Source: Welwitschia mirabilis
Lineage: Eukaryota > Gnetophyta > Gnetopsida > Welwitschiales
Length of the DNA stretch: 31,627 nt
Reading direction: 5' to 3'
Assembly (NCBI GenBank): GCA_051453625.1
Contig: JBOZIK010000001.1
Location: forward strand, 232,956,055 to 232,987,681
Positions within the stretch are counted from its first letter, which is position 1. Each line of letters begins with the position of its first letter. The notes under the pieces were generated by a model, which saw nothing but the letters and a program-made list of their open reading frames with translations, searched no databases and had not been told where the DNA came from. Shown here in pieces: positions 11,131-23,133 of the stretch. A program made the position numbers and the translations under genes.

Positions 11131-12541
11131 TGTTCATCCAAATACTATGAATTATACTATAAAAGAAAATTTAAATAAATAAACCTAGTAAGGATCTAAT
11201 ATCATTCTTCCATATGGATATTTATGGTAAAATTAACAAAAGTGGCACAATATTTTCAATCATATAATCAAAATTAAAACATAATGTAAAATTGAGTTTT
11301 GAGAATTTTTGTAAACTTTAGTCAATAGCATTACAAAAAATAACATGCTCAAAAGTTCTAGATTCTCTTTCCTAATAACCCATATTCATTTTAATGATTT
11401 TTTTTTAATTCAAAAAACATAAACTTTAAATCATCAAGTCATGAGGACTTTGGCATGATGAGATAATCTCATTCATCACCTGAGTGTTAATGAATTTAAT
11501 AGTTATGTCAATCCTTCATAGTCCTTTATGAATATAAAAAGTAAGGACAATAGTACTTAAAATCTATAAAATAATAACAACTATAACTAAAAAGTTAAAT
11601 TTAAAGAATTCACTTAGTTTAAATGATTTTGATGATGTAATCACATTTAAGGATTAAAAGTATTGTGTTAAGGTGCACTAGAAACTAAAAAATGAAGAGC
11701 TTATTATTACATTAATTTAGCAAATACATTAAATTAAGAGAGGAAGATGAAGCTGAAATAAACTTCTTAAGCTAGCATTGGGACAAATCCACTCCTAAGG
11801 AAGATGCTTAAAAAGCTATAATGTCCTATTGCTTTAAGTATTTCCACCATGTTTTTCTAATAAAAGATCCTTTATAATAAGGACTCCAAACTATTTTATA
11901 GATGAGGTAAGGCTTAGGCATCTTTGACATGTAGTGATTAATTGTGGTTACATAAGGGAGGCTATACTTTTGGGTGGTTACTTTAGAAGGAAGTTTCAAA
12001 TTTTATCATGTAGTCTTAAGGAGTACTCCTTGTCTTATTATGAAAAATAGGTAATGACATGACCTTTGGATGATGATGTTATTCTCATTGGATAGTATGC
12101 CATGAGTCCTTCACATCATTATGCTAATTATTACCACATGTCAATATGATGTATCATTTTATACCTTTGCCATGTGTTGTTGAAGTTGATGGTTGATTTT
12201 AATTTATCATTTGACTGAGTCCATAAGTAAAATGTGATGTTTCTTCCATAGATATTTTAAAACATAACTTTAAACATATTTTATCCTAAAATATCAGCTT
12301 TGTGAGTAACCTAGATGATAGTCCAGACATTTTCTGTTTGAATTTCTTCATTTTATAGCATGTTTTTTAAAAGGTAGAAATTAACTTGAAAATGTTATGG
12401 AAAGTTTTATAATTTAACAATTCATGATAAAAAAATGTAGAAGAAATAATTTTATGTTAAAACAACTATTTTAATATCTTCATGTATGATAAATTAATCA
12501 AATATATTTGGTTGGAATGTCAAATTTTTCATGTGAATACA
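11131..12541 (-). repeat. Element B 3' LTR (1411 bp)
   Basis: On the minus strand it begins TGTATTCACATG (from 12541) and ends ...GATGAACA (11131). It aligns along its whole length with 19118-20544; in the blocks I compared by eye identity is a little over 80%, so the insertion is old. A TATA-like tataaaatag lies at 11900-11891 on the minus strand. Confidence 0.88.
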
Positions 12542-12555
12542 TCCCCAACCAAACT
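12542..12555 (-). promoter_or_regulatory. Element B polypurine tract
   Basis: The minus strand reads gtttggttgggga directly before the TG of the 3' LTR. A G-rich purine tract in this position primes plus-strand DNA synthesis in LTR retroelements. Confidence 0.7.
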
Positions 12556-13439
12556 TTTATTAGTCTCTTAGCAAAAAGTTGATAAAGAAATGATCAACAT
12601 AGAAAAATTATTTATTAAGTATGAAAATGATATAATATTTAGAAAAATTTTGATAAATTTTTGATAAATAAGGCATAAAATCATAAAAAATTTGTGAAAA
12701 CAAAATTGCCATATCTCCTAACCAAAACTAAACTTTGTTCTTAAAAGTTAAAAAGATAGAAAATTTAATATAATTATTTTGGGAAAAAGGCAAAAATTTT
12801 TGAAAAGACAATATTCATTACATGGCTTTTCATAATACAAGCTTCAAAATTACTTTGATGTAAGTACTTTAAAACTTTAGGAATGACTATAGTAAAAAAA
12901 CTTTAAACTAGCATGCAAACATTTTATTACAATACATTTGAAAACACTATAATAAAATAAACTTAAAAGGCATACAATAAAATGTAGTTTTCAACTAAAA
13001 AAAACTTCTATAAGAGGTTAAAAATAGTTTTTAACTTATTTCCTATTGCTTATGTGATATATCCTTTAGATGCTTGGCAATTTTCTTCATTTTTTTCATA
13101 ATTTACCAATCAAAGTCTTATGTTTTTGTGGTACCTATTCCAAAAATGTTTCACTGAATAAAGGATGGGAATGTGGAAGTTGCAAAGAATAAGAAGAAGG
13201 AGGAATATGGAAGGATTTTCTAATAGGTTAATTACACTTCATATGAGTTGTTGAAGGTACATAAGGAGTTACATATAGAGGAATAGAATGTATGGAAGAT
13301 GGATCATGGTAAATGTCTATCCCTAGTTGTTGTTGATACTCTTTTCACTATTCTTGCTATTTCCTTGGGATACAATTAGTCTTATGATACTTTTGAACTT
13401 GGTTAATCTATTAAGATGTGATAGTTTTTATATAGGCTC
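12556..13439 (-). other. Element B 3' non-coding interior
   Basis: This lies between the third frame and the polypurine tract. It is A+T-rich with no further coding signal that I could read. Confidence 0.5.
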
Positions 13440-14118
13440 TCTCCCAACCTTTACAATTTAAAGTCTAATAAAGGGTGTTGTGAATGATATATGAAATACA
13501 GAAAGATAAAGGAATGTTACTTTTATGACCCATGTGATTGATAATTGTTCTAAATAAGAATTTTGCTATGTTAAATGGCTTATTTTCCTAGATCATTCTA
13601 ATGATCTCTAAATGGCTATTATAAGCATTAGTGACATGTGACATAGGTAAAACATTATGAATGATTAATCTAAATAAATAAAGTTAGTTTTACATAAAGA
13701 CTTACATGAAAGAGTATCTTCTTGATTGAGAACATACTCTACACCTAAGGCATGATAATAAAATTCTAAAGTGTTTACTAAAGTAAAAGGAAGATTGTCT
13801 TCAAAATCAACTAATGAAATGGAAAATGAAGTATGTTAAATATGTGAGTGGATTACCCAAGTACCTTTATCCTCAAATATTACATTCTTGTAAAATCTAA
13901 GTACTTTTTTGGAATAGTAGAATGTATTAGCTTCCTTTAGCAGATAGTGTCAACCTTTGGCTTCCATTTTGATGAGTAATATGGAGTAAAAATGTATATA
14001 AATGAGCCAAAATTCCCTTCTTAATGAAGGCACATTGTCTTCTACTTATATTTATAGAAAAATTACCAAGAAATAAAGCAAAACAGAGAAAGAAAGAGGA
14101 ATGACAAAGGAATGACAA
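13440..14118 (-). pseudogene. Third frame of element B, plant-transposon-protein-like
   Basis: On the minus strand a 63-codon open frame (14118-13927: ...CAFIKKGILAHLYTFLL...) continues after a frameshift near 13930 with KKVLRFYKNVIFEDKGTW, and after another break with HVTNAYNSHLEIIRMI and MGHKSNIPLSFCISYIIH (about 13640-13455), with two stops in the last 75 codons. The FYKN...KGTWV start and the later IAK...I.HMGHKSNIPLSF block resemble the 'putative plant transposon protein' domain (Pfam Transposase_32) found in many plant LTR elements and Athila-like ORFs. Its biochemical role is unknown to me. The order gag, protease, then this domain supports a polymerase-free element. The match is from memory of the pattern and needs a profile search. 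Confidence 0.5.
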
Positions 14119-15989
14119 AGAGGTAAAAAATTATTATGAGAGAAATGTTGAAGAAATGTAATAAAATTTGAGTTTTAAGAAACATTTCATGGAAGATGCA
14201 CAAAAAAACATAAAAACTATAAGACATATGATATGCCTAAACTATGTAATAGACTAATAATCAAGTGAAAAGACTATAAGATGACAAGGGGTTCATTACT
14301 TATGATAACAATGATATTGCTAGTGGAGATAGGTGGCATTACTTATAAAATAAAGAATAACAACTATGTGGTAGACCAAAATTTGGTTTTAATATGGACA
14401 ACATGACAAGTTTACAAGAGTAGTGAGATGGTAAGTAAAAATAAGAAATTTTATAGATGTAAGGGTAAATATAACCATTACATCAATCAAGCTTATCAAT
14501 GATCTAGATGAGTTGTAGTAAAGATTAAGTCATGGATTGCAACTATTTCAAAAGAGACATAGTTGTGGTTTTTTTTTTTTGGTATGTTTTCTTTCATATA
14601 ATATCATGGTTAAAAATGCAGATCAAGGAAAATCAAACATAAAATCTAATAAAAAACACATTAACTGTAAATCCAAAAGATAAAAGACCTAAGTTAATGC
14701 CACTTTAATTAAAAATTTTGCAAATTTTATTTTAATTTAAATGGATCACAATGCCAAAAACATAAAATATCCTACTCAAGTTTAAAAAAAAAAAAGAAGT
14801 CATACAAGTATCTCCAAATCCCACTTTTTCTTTTCAAACTTTACCTTTTCTATAGTCATATGTACTTCTTATTTTAATCATTTAGATTAAATTGATAATA
14901 TAATATTATAACATCTTCTTTCAATAGAATTAAGCATGTTGTTTCATTAGGAATCCAGTGATGCATTGCTAGTAAGCATCTATAGCCCCATTTTAGTTGA
15001 ACATGTTATAAATAGATCATTAGAGTTGCATTGCTAGTAAGAATCCATAGCCCCATTGCATTTAACTAAACCCAATTTTAATTGATTAAATTAATGTTCT
15101 TTTGAAGAATAGATATGATATTTTCTTTTGATTTCTACTTCTCATATTCAATACTTTTTTCTATGCACACAAGAGGGGCCATTGGCTCATTAGCCTAATA
15201 AATGAAAATCTTTTCCCCATAAAATCCTTAAAAACATGAATTATAATATGAAAGTATATTTTACCTTTTTCAACCAAATTTTCCAAATTTGAAGATCTTA
15301 AATAAAACTAACCTTAATAAGATAACTAAAAAATAATCAAAACCTTTTCTTGAAAAATACAAGTAAACTTAAATTCTACCTAACTCATAATGACAATGTG
15401 ATCATTTATTAATAGCTTATTTATTATAAGCCATCATCTAAGACCATTAGATCTTAGAAATTCATGAATAAATGGTAATGGTAAATGGTTTGTACAATTA
15501 ATGAGGTAATTAGAAAATGGAGTGGATGTGTGAAATCATTTGAATGAGTAGTAATGGGTATGGCTATTAATGAGAAAAACATCCCTAGGATTTAACAAAT
15601 TGATTACGCTTTAGAAACTGCTACTACAAGGGGATTTTTCAAAGGGATAAGAGTTGGAAGATTCAAAAATATTATGGTTATGAGGATTAAAATATTGATT
15701 TTTTGAAAAGGAAATATGGTGTATGACATTATCATAAATTGATTCTACACATACATGTAAGAATTTTAAAAGATTATGATGGGTAAAATCAGAAGAGTCT
15801 AATTTTTTACAGTTAGACATCATTCATTGGAATGTGTTTCTATGCTTTTCTAATAGGGCTTTGAATGGAGAGTTAAAAGCATTGAAATCATTATGAGAAA
15901 CCAAGATTTTAATACAACAAGAGAAGGATCAAGATCATGAAATTTATAAACAAAATAGCATCATTGTTATTTTCTAGTAATTCACTAGT
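14119..15989 (-). other. Element B interior between protease and third frame
   Basis: In autonomous Ty3 elements RT and RNase H would start here. I looked on the minus strand for the LPFGL and YxDD-type motifs and the integrase HHCC/DDE signatures and saw none. A 70-codon minus frame (15823-15611) has no family resemblance. The stretch is A+T-rich and probably never coded for polymerase, or has decayed beyond recognition. Confidence 0.45.
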
Positions 15990-16550
15990 GTTGAAAATAT
16001 TCATATCCATTTATTAAGTTACTAAACGAAATGTTTATACAATTATTTTAACAATTAATAAGGGCATTTGATGTGCTAGAAAAGGTCCACATAAAATGAA
16101 TAAAACTAATTTACACTTTATTGCATTCATTTCTAAGACAATAAAATTAATTAGAAAGTAGAAATTATCTATTAACATAGTTACTTATTCAACAATTCTT
16201 ATTAGTGATTTGAATGAGTTATTACAATTACATTTTAGTGTTTTTAAGACCATTAAAGCCAAGTACCTTGTAAATTGAATAGAGTAAAAGATTTACAATT
16301 TCTTCTAGATCTAATAAGGCTTACCTAAAATCTTGTCTCCAAGCGTAATAGCAATTTTAGGGGAATCAAAATATTTATGCTTAGAATGTATTTAATCTTA
16401 AATTATTACACTTATTTACTAGGCTAAAAGGATTTTTTTGTTAACATGCATCTTTCTCTTAGTAGCACAAATATCTTTTAGGGATTTTTCATAAGAGGAA
16501 ATTTGTCTAATTACGTTTCCTAGTGGAATGTTAATTTTGATCTCTTTAAA
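15990..16550 (-). pseudogene. Element B aspartic protease relic
   Basis: The minus strand reads KINIPLGNVIRQIS, LKDICATKRKMH and then the catalytic region, where the expected L(L/I)D(L/I)GAS appears as LLDLEEIVNLLLYSIY: the catalytic Asp codon remains (16311-16309) but the following Gly, Ala and Ser are lost. Later blocks are IDNFYFLINFIVLEM and ILCGPFLAHQMP, matching the flap-side and C-terminal LGRPFLAT region of Athila-like Ty3 proteases. Frameshifts and stops interrupt it. The protein cannot have been active in this state. Confidence 0.72.
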
Positions 16551-18290
16551 AACTCTAAATCTTATAATTACTTCTTTGTAATGTTTTTATTTCTAAGTTA
16601 TAAAATAAAGGATACAGATTCATGATAAATAAGCCAAGATTGCTCTAATGTTCATTCTTTTCATTGTTTTCTAAAGAAATTGGTTCTTCTTCAGTGACAT
16701 TTTATTCAATTTATTTCTTCAACTATTTCTTTCTTCTAAGATAAATGGCCCTAGTTTCTTCAATCTAGTTGGCCTCTAATCCTTTTATGAATCTAACTTC
16801 TTTAGGATTTGGTTGTGAGCTTATGAAGAGTTACTAGGTTTTCTTTGATTTAGAGAAGAGAGAATTTATTGAAGCATTTGGTTTTGGGTTTGAGTTACTT
16901 ATTCAGAATTACTTAAGGTAGATGATTGTTGTTCAAGTGTTCATTCATGGTTATGAATACTTTGGTTTAATCAAGGTTATTTTGGGCTCTTATATCCATA
17001 AATTTTTTTAATATTCCAAAAAATGGAGTAGGTAATGAGAATGATGATGGTTTAAGAATTATGAAAATGTGTTTTTTAATTAACTAACATGAGATTAGTC
17101 ATGGAACGTATTTTTTTTTTAAGAAAAGTTGGGATGATTCCTCTACCCAAGGTCATAAGTATCTAAATAAGGGTCATTTTTAATATTCTACCATTGATGT
17201 TTTATGATATTAACTTATTCATATACAACATTTTTAATGATGAATAAATAAGAATACTCAAGTTTTTTATAAGAAACTAAGTAGCAAATAAGGCATTTGT
17301 GTGTGGAGGTTAATGGTTTCAATAGGGTAGAAAAGAGTTCTACTCTTCTTGACAATTCATTTATTTTCTTATCGATGTTAAAATTTTATAAGACTCGAAA
17401 AATGCTAGTGAATCTAATGGATGATTGAAATCTACGTTATTCAATTAGTTTCTTCTAGTTATTATAGATTGTAACTACTATTTTAAGGTACTTAGTGGAA
17501 AACTAAGGAAACTAATTCTACTTATCATTTTAAATGATTACTTATTATTAATTGATAATCCATCACAAAATAAATTAATCTCTCTTCTTGGCTTGAATTG
17601 ATGTTTTGCACCTTTTTTAAGCAAACCCTTAAACCTCTCTAAGGCTTGAGAGAAAGTTTCCTAATCATTTTGTTAATAAATCAAAATATTCTATCTTAGA
17701 TCATTCATCTTATGGTTTGGAAAGAATTTAAAAATGAAAGTATTAATCCCATGTTCTAATTGATAGGGGTTTAAGGATGTAGAGCTAAGATTTAGCTTTT
17801 TCCTTTAAGAAGAATAAGAAAAGGGTGATTTTGATGGTATCATAGATGTTGGGGTATTATAGTAAGATAGATAGTACACATTTAGATTACTTGAGGGGCA
17901 AATAGGAGCCTTCAAATTTTAAGACATAAAAATGAAAGAGTAATTAGATGGTAAATGGCTTGAATTCTAACCTTTGTGCTACTAGTAGTTAGACTATACA
18001 TGAGAAGATTCCTAAGAATTAGGGTTATAAATAATCACATAATATTTGCTTAGAGGAGTTATTTTTGGATAGGTTTTGTGATTTTTTTGGCCAAGGTTTC
18101 AAACTATTTATTGACTAAGGTGGTAGACATGTAGGTTTTTTGTAAGTTATTAGTTTGATAAGGGTGTACAAAAAGAGTGTTCAAAGTTGGATGGGGTATT
18201 TTAATTTTATTATTAGGAAGTGGATGTGTATTCTCCTTATGGCTTGTCATTAGGCTAGTTATCAAATGAAATTCTCTATTCTTCATTTCC
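16551..18290 (-). pseudogene. Element B gag relic
   Basis: The best-preserved block, 17660-17560 on the minus strand, reads ETFSQALERFKGLLKKG and, further on, LFCDGLS, matching the conserved centre of plant Ty3 gag (ETFSQAWERFKGLL...YFYDGLS in its usual form). Upstream, an open frame at 18286-18104 gives a Lys/Pro/Thr-rich N-terminal segment. Downstream, 16960-16650 gives a Gln/Asn/Ser-rich linker (NQMLQ, SSLNQRKPSNSSQ), as expected between gag and protease. Stops and frameshifts occur throughout. No CCHC zinc knuckle was seen. Gag would form the cytoplasmic particle that packages element RNA. Confidence 0.72.
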
Positions 18291-19095
18291 TTTAATGTTA
18301 AGGTCCATGTTGTTGAAAGGCTTTCTAATTAATTAACTTGATTCATCTCAGATATAAGGAATACAAGTTTCAAATAAGTTTCAAAGGAGGCCTAGATGAC
18401 TAAGAGGTTTTAAACAATTCATAGAAGGATTAGTTTAAGTCTTAGGAAATTCTATGTAAGAATGTTAATGGCACTAGTTAGGGAAGGTAGCCACACTAGT
18501 TAATTTTAAAGTTATGATTCAAGAAAGATGATAAGCTTGTAGTGTTCATGCAAAATGATCAAAGCTACAGGATGATCAAAAAATTTTATAGAAAATATAA
18601 ATGATATAAAACTTAAAATAAAACCTATATAAAGAAAGTATTACACATTTTTCATTTTACAAAAAAAACTTTTATTATAAATTTGAAAAAATAAAACAAA
18701 AATTGAAATAAATTACTAAAAAAATTGAAGAGAACAAAATAGATAACATACAAATTTAGAGTTCTAATTTAGTTTTTCATCTTTTTTAGTCCTTGTTTTG
18801 GTTGTGACTTGCAAAAAATCATTAAACTTGTAATGCAAAATATCATATATGAAAGTTTATTTTAGGTTAGAGAAAAAAAGCTAAACAAAAATTAAAATCA
18901 AGTTAGTTTAAATATCACTAGTAATAGCCTAATATCCACCACCTAAAAAAAAAAGGAAAAGTGAAATAAACATCAAAAGAAAAAGAAAAGAATAAGTTTA
19001 GATGTGAATAAATACCAATTACTAGGGAAAAAGCACTAAAAAATTACAAGAAAGAAAAAAGATATGTCACTTTTTAAAAGCTCTTATGCTAATAG
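18291..19095 (-). other. Element B leader
   Basis: This is an untranslated stretch between the primer site and gag, about 800 bp, A+T-rich. I found no obvious copies of the GTCATC hairpins seen in elements C and D. Confidence 0.5.
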
Positions 19096-19112
19096 CTATG
19101 GCAATAGTGCCA
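19096..19112 (-). promoter_or_regulatory. Element B primer-binding site (tRNA-Asp type)
   Basis: The minus strand reads TGGCACTATTGCCATAG, five bases inside the 5' LTR end. The known Athila/Tat-type tRNA-Asp primer site is TGGCGCCGTTGCCGGGG; most differences are G-to-A or C-to-T. Confidence 0.75.
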
Positions 19113-19117
19113 GAATT

Positions 19118-20544
19118 TGTTCATCTAAAAACTATGCATTATAGTATAAAGCCAAACATCAATAAAATAAATCAGGTAAGAACTAAACTTCATTCTTCCA
19201 TAGGGAGATTTATGGTAAAATTTAATAAAAGTGATATAATAATTTTAATCTTGCAATAAAAATCAAAACAAAATGTAAAATTTAGTTTCAAGAATTTTAA
19301 TGAACTTTCATTGATAACGTAGGGAAATGAACATGTTCTAAAGGTCTAGCTTGATTTTTCCAATAATCCATCTTTACTTTGATGATTTACTATAATTCCT
19401 AAAATGTTTAGATCATCAAGTCATAATGACTCAGACATGGTAAACATGATATTATTCATCACCTAAGCTTTTTTAAATTTAATAGTCACTTTGGTCCTTC
19501 ATAGCCCTTTATGAACATAGAAAGTAAGGACAATAGTACTTAATATCTATAACATAATAGTAAATATAACAAAAAAGTTAAATTTAGAGAAGTTACTCAA
19601 TTTGAAAGATCTTGATGATGTAGTCTCATCTAAGAATTAAAAGCAACATGTTAACATGCACTAAAAATCAAAGAATGAACAACTACTATAAGATTGAATA
19701 CAAGAAAGAGTCTAACCTAAGGATTAAAAGTATCATCTTAATGTGTATTAGAAATTAAATTTAAATTGAGAAAGAAAGATAAATCTAAAATGGACTCCTC
19801 AAACTAGCATTGGCATAATTTTGTTCCTAAGGGAGGTGATTAGAAAGCTATGACATCTTGATGCTCTAAGTATTTCCACTATTTTTATCTAACTAATGAT
19901 CCTTTATAGTGAGGACTTAATGTCCTTTTATAGATGCGAAAAGACTTAAGAATCTTTGGCATGGAGCAATTGATGGTGATTACATAAGGAAAATTATACA
20001 TTTTGGAAGTTACTTTAAGAGGAAGTTATAAATTTTATCATGTAGCTTTAAAAATGATTCCTTATCTTCTTATGAAAAATAGTTGATAATATTTCCTTTA
20101 AATGATGATGCTATTTTAACAAGATGCTATGCCATATGTCCACATAATTATGCTCATTAATATCACATGTCGTAGCAATATGTTAGTTTACACCTCTGCC
20201 ATGTATCATTGAATTTGATGATTTAATCTAATTTATCATCTAATTTAACCCATAAGTGAAATTCTAGAATGTAACTTTAAATGCATTTTTCCCTAAAAGA
20301 CTAACGGTGTTGACGACTCGAATGGTGGTACCAACATTTCCTTCTAAAATTTATTCATTTTGCAACATGTTTTTCAGAAGGTAGAAATTAACCTAAAAAT
20401 GTTATGCAAAAGTTCATAATTTTATAATTCATTATAAAAAGGGAAGAAGATAGAATTTTATAATAAAACAACTATTTTAATTTCTTCATCTCTCTGAATT
20501 ATTCAAATATACTTGGTTGGAATGTTAATTTTTGCATGTAAACA
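19118..20544 (-). repeat. Element B 5' LTR (1427 bp)
   Basis: On the minus strand it begins TGTTTACATGC (from 20544) and ends ...GATGAACA (19118), with TGTT/AACA inverted ends. A TATA box, tataaaagga, lies at 19932-19923, about 610 bp from the LTR start, and is the likely promoter. It is paired with 11131-12541. Around 20307-20325 this copy keeps several CpG sites (acggtgttgacgactcg) that the other copy lacks. Confidence 0.88.
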
Positions 20545-22052
20545 GTGACTGATATCAATTTATAACAAAATGAGAATATAATCTTTTTCTATCTCATAAG
20601 GGACTAGATTTTGGATAACCTTCTATTGAAAAACTTTCATTAAATTATCTAAATCATTATAGATATCAATTAATTTTCTTATGAAAAAAAATGCATTTTA
20701 GGAGCTAATCCATACAAATCATAAAAATCTTTCTAGCTTAGCTAATTATTATGAACTATAATATAGGCCAAAGAAATCAATTCATTGGTAAATAATCTCT
20801 AAAAAACTAAGAAGCTTACACTTCTAATGGTGCTAGAGACATCAAATGCTAGTAAGAACTAATAATTCAAATTATTATTTTGGAATAGTAATTTTATTCT
20901 TATTAAAATGTTGAAAATTATTTTTTCAAACCCTTTATATACTCTCAAACATGCATTCTAGAAATTTTAATAAAGTTTAGAGATAAAATCTAGTTTATAA
21001 GATGAATACACACTACTAGTGTTAATGTTTAAGAAATAAAGTTAAAGATGGTTGAGTACCCACTAAAAGATATGATTAGTACTACTCAAGATATTAGTAA
21101 TATGTTTCTCATGCAATTTCTAAGTATGATTGTAAATGTTAATTAGTTTCAAACTACCATTTTATCTAGATAAACAATAATACTTCTTAGTAACTTTCCT
21201 AAATCTTTTAGATTGCTATTATCGGATTACATAAAATTCTAAAGAATAGCTTCAATATTTTGATAATAAGCTCTAGAATAAGCCTAATAAGAAGAGAGAT
21301 ATACTTGAGTTATAGTTATGATTTTCTTGCAAACTAAAAATTTTCTTATGAAGGAGAGCTTTTAACCTTCTACTTATTAATTTTTTTAGATTTTATATAT
21401 GATATTCCTCAAAATAATAGAACTTGTAGTGGTAAAAAAAAGGATATCCCTCAACTTTAAAAATTCCATCTTCAAATACAATATTCTAAGGTTTGTTAAA
21501 AATTCAAGATGAGTTGTATTTTCTATAAAAATTGAATATTTATCCTATTTGATGCTAGAGCTTGAAAAAGCACAATATTCTTAAATCCTAATTAACAATA
21601 TGTTAATATAGTTTGATTAATTTCTAATCAAGAAAAAAATCATCTATAAAGTGCACATTAAGAATTTAGTTTTGGTTATATTGAATCTAAACTTCTTAAG
21701 TCATATCATTAGCTTTATTTTTTTTAATAACATGACACAAAAGTTCTACTATAATGATGTAAAATAAAGGCACTAGATAATAGCATTGGTAAATAAAATG
21801 CTAAATAGAAAAAGATGAAGAAACACTAGCATTTATGATTATACAAGAATTAGCATCATAAAGAGACATTCCACCATTCTAATAAAGTGAGAAACAAAAC
21901 CTACAACTCTTAGAATTTTAATAATGAACTACCACTATATCATACCATAGGATTTTTCATAGCCAATCTTGATAAAAGGTATATCTTGATGTATATTATT
22001 TATCCATTGGCATCCTTCCTAAGTAGCTACCACATTATTTAAGGTATATCTC
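20545..22052 (-). pseudogene. LINE reverse transcriptase relic
   Basis: Read leftward from about 21990 this is a non-LTR retrotransposon RT. It reads TFIKIGYEKSYGMI (usual LINE form: KxDxEKAYDR), FIIKILRVVGFVSHFIRMVE, then after a one-base shift DANSCIIINASVSSSFSI, a decayed RGxRQGCPL block, and LVPLFYIIIVELLCHVIKK. The catalytic box survives as FIDD (21650-21639; usual form F/YADD). The first catalytic Asp of the KxD motif is Gly. The rest down to 20545 is the thumb and connection region, poorly conserved. Element C cuts it at 22053 on its N-terminal side and element B cuts it at 20544. The zinc finger of the same LINE lies at 10860-11130. It is inactive. Confidence 0.78.
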
Positions 22053-23120
22053 TATTGTGATGTGTATTTGTGCAAGTTCTTAAGTTTAAAAAGATTCTAT
22101 AATTCACAAAATAAATAGATATATTACATAATACAACACCCTAGTATGAGTGGAAGTAGACCCAAAATTTTGTATTCACATTAAAGACTATGAAATAAGA
22201 TTTAGATTGTTTTGTAAAATGGAATAGGAGCCACAAATAAATAACAATGCAAGGAAATAAAGGAATGCAATAAAAATGCAAAGTGTAACTACTCTAGATG
22301 AATGCAAAATGAACTAGCACTAATTACTTTTAGCCTTAACAATGGATACTCTTGATAACCTATATCACCTAAAAAATTGTCACTAGATCAAGGGCAATAT
22401 AGACTATAAGGATCATTAGAAAATCTATAATGCAAACATGAAAAATAAACAAGGTTTTAGTATTAAATAGTAACAAGCATCTTGGTTACAAAATAGATGG
22501 GTCTTAATGGAGGATACACAGGCCTCCACCAAGTGCATGTCTTTCTGCAATACTCAAGATAGATCTCCCATCCTTCGATCTCCTATCATGAGAATTTTCA
22601 CTACAAAAAAGATGAGAAGGAGAGTTAAAGGGGATATATTTGTAATAACTCATAGCAAAAAAAGACAAATGGTAGGTACAGCTAGGGACGCTCATAAATG
22701 AAATGAATGAAATAGTCAAAGGTCACTGTCAGAGTCAGTTACATGTTATTGTCATTCTGACTATCATCTGAATGAAAATGGGAATGATAGCACATTATAA
22801 AATATGACTTATAATGATGATTTAGTAGTAATTTAGTAGTCCACATTAGTAGTTGTTGTCTTGCCTATTGTGAGAAGGATGGAGGGGGCGATAGTCTTCT
22901 TTAATCATTTCTTTAAGAAGAAACCTTGCATTTTTATCAATAATCCTCCTCCAAATCTCTTTGCATCAGAATATGCCTTTAATACATTAAAATTGGATAA
23001 GAATTGAACATTTCTAATATCTTTTATTGAATCTACATAATCCTCATAATTTCACCTAAACCTGTATAAAAGTCCTACAAAACAACTCATGATAAATAAC
23101 CATAAATCGGTAGTGTAACA
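22053..23120 (-). repeat. Element C 3' LTR (1068 bp)
   Basis: The minus strand starts TGTTACACTACC (from 23120), directly after a purine tract. The low-coordinate end, tattgtgatgtg, aligns with the reverse complement of element D's LTR end, tgttgtggtgtg. The U3 start also aligns with D's (both share cttttgtagRac...tacaggttt...tgaggat). A TATA-like element lies about 480 bp in (22645-22632). The two overlapping frames at 22504-22719 are LTR shadows, not genes. Confidence 0.87.
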
Positions 23121-23133
23121 TAGCCCCTCACTT
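23121..23133 (-). promoter_or_regulatory. Element C polypurine tract
   Basis: The minus strand reads AAGTGAGGGGCTA immediately before the LTR's TGTTACAC. This is a classic plus-strand primer position. Confidence 0.8.

Larger units (their letters stand above)
11131..20544 (-). mobile_element. Element B: Ty3/gypsy LTR retrotransposon, non-autonomous
   Basis: The element is complete and old, 9.4 kb, with direct LTRs at 11131-12541 and 19118-20544, a tRNA-Asp-like primer site inside the right LTR and a purine tract inside the left LTR, so it is transcribed leftward. Inside, in order, are a leader, decayed gag, decayed aspartic protease, and a third frame resembling the putative plant transposon protein domain. 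I found no RT, RNase H or integrase motifs in the 3.5 kb beyond the protease, so it probably depended on enzymes from a relative. It splits a LINE. A perfect 5-bp target duplication is not directly adjacent, but tgact occurs within a few bases of both ends (11123-11127 and 20546-20550). Confidence 0.88.

Noticed and set aside
15611-15823. 70-codon minus-strand frame in element B as a possible RT fragment
   Set aside because: No RT motif could be read in it or around it. It stays unassigned.
22504-22719. Overlapping frames on both strands (64 and 71 codons)
   Set aside because: They lie inside the 3' LTR of element C. The same region is duplicated in the 5' LTR with different breaks, so it is LTR sequence, not a gene.
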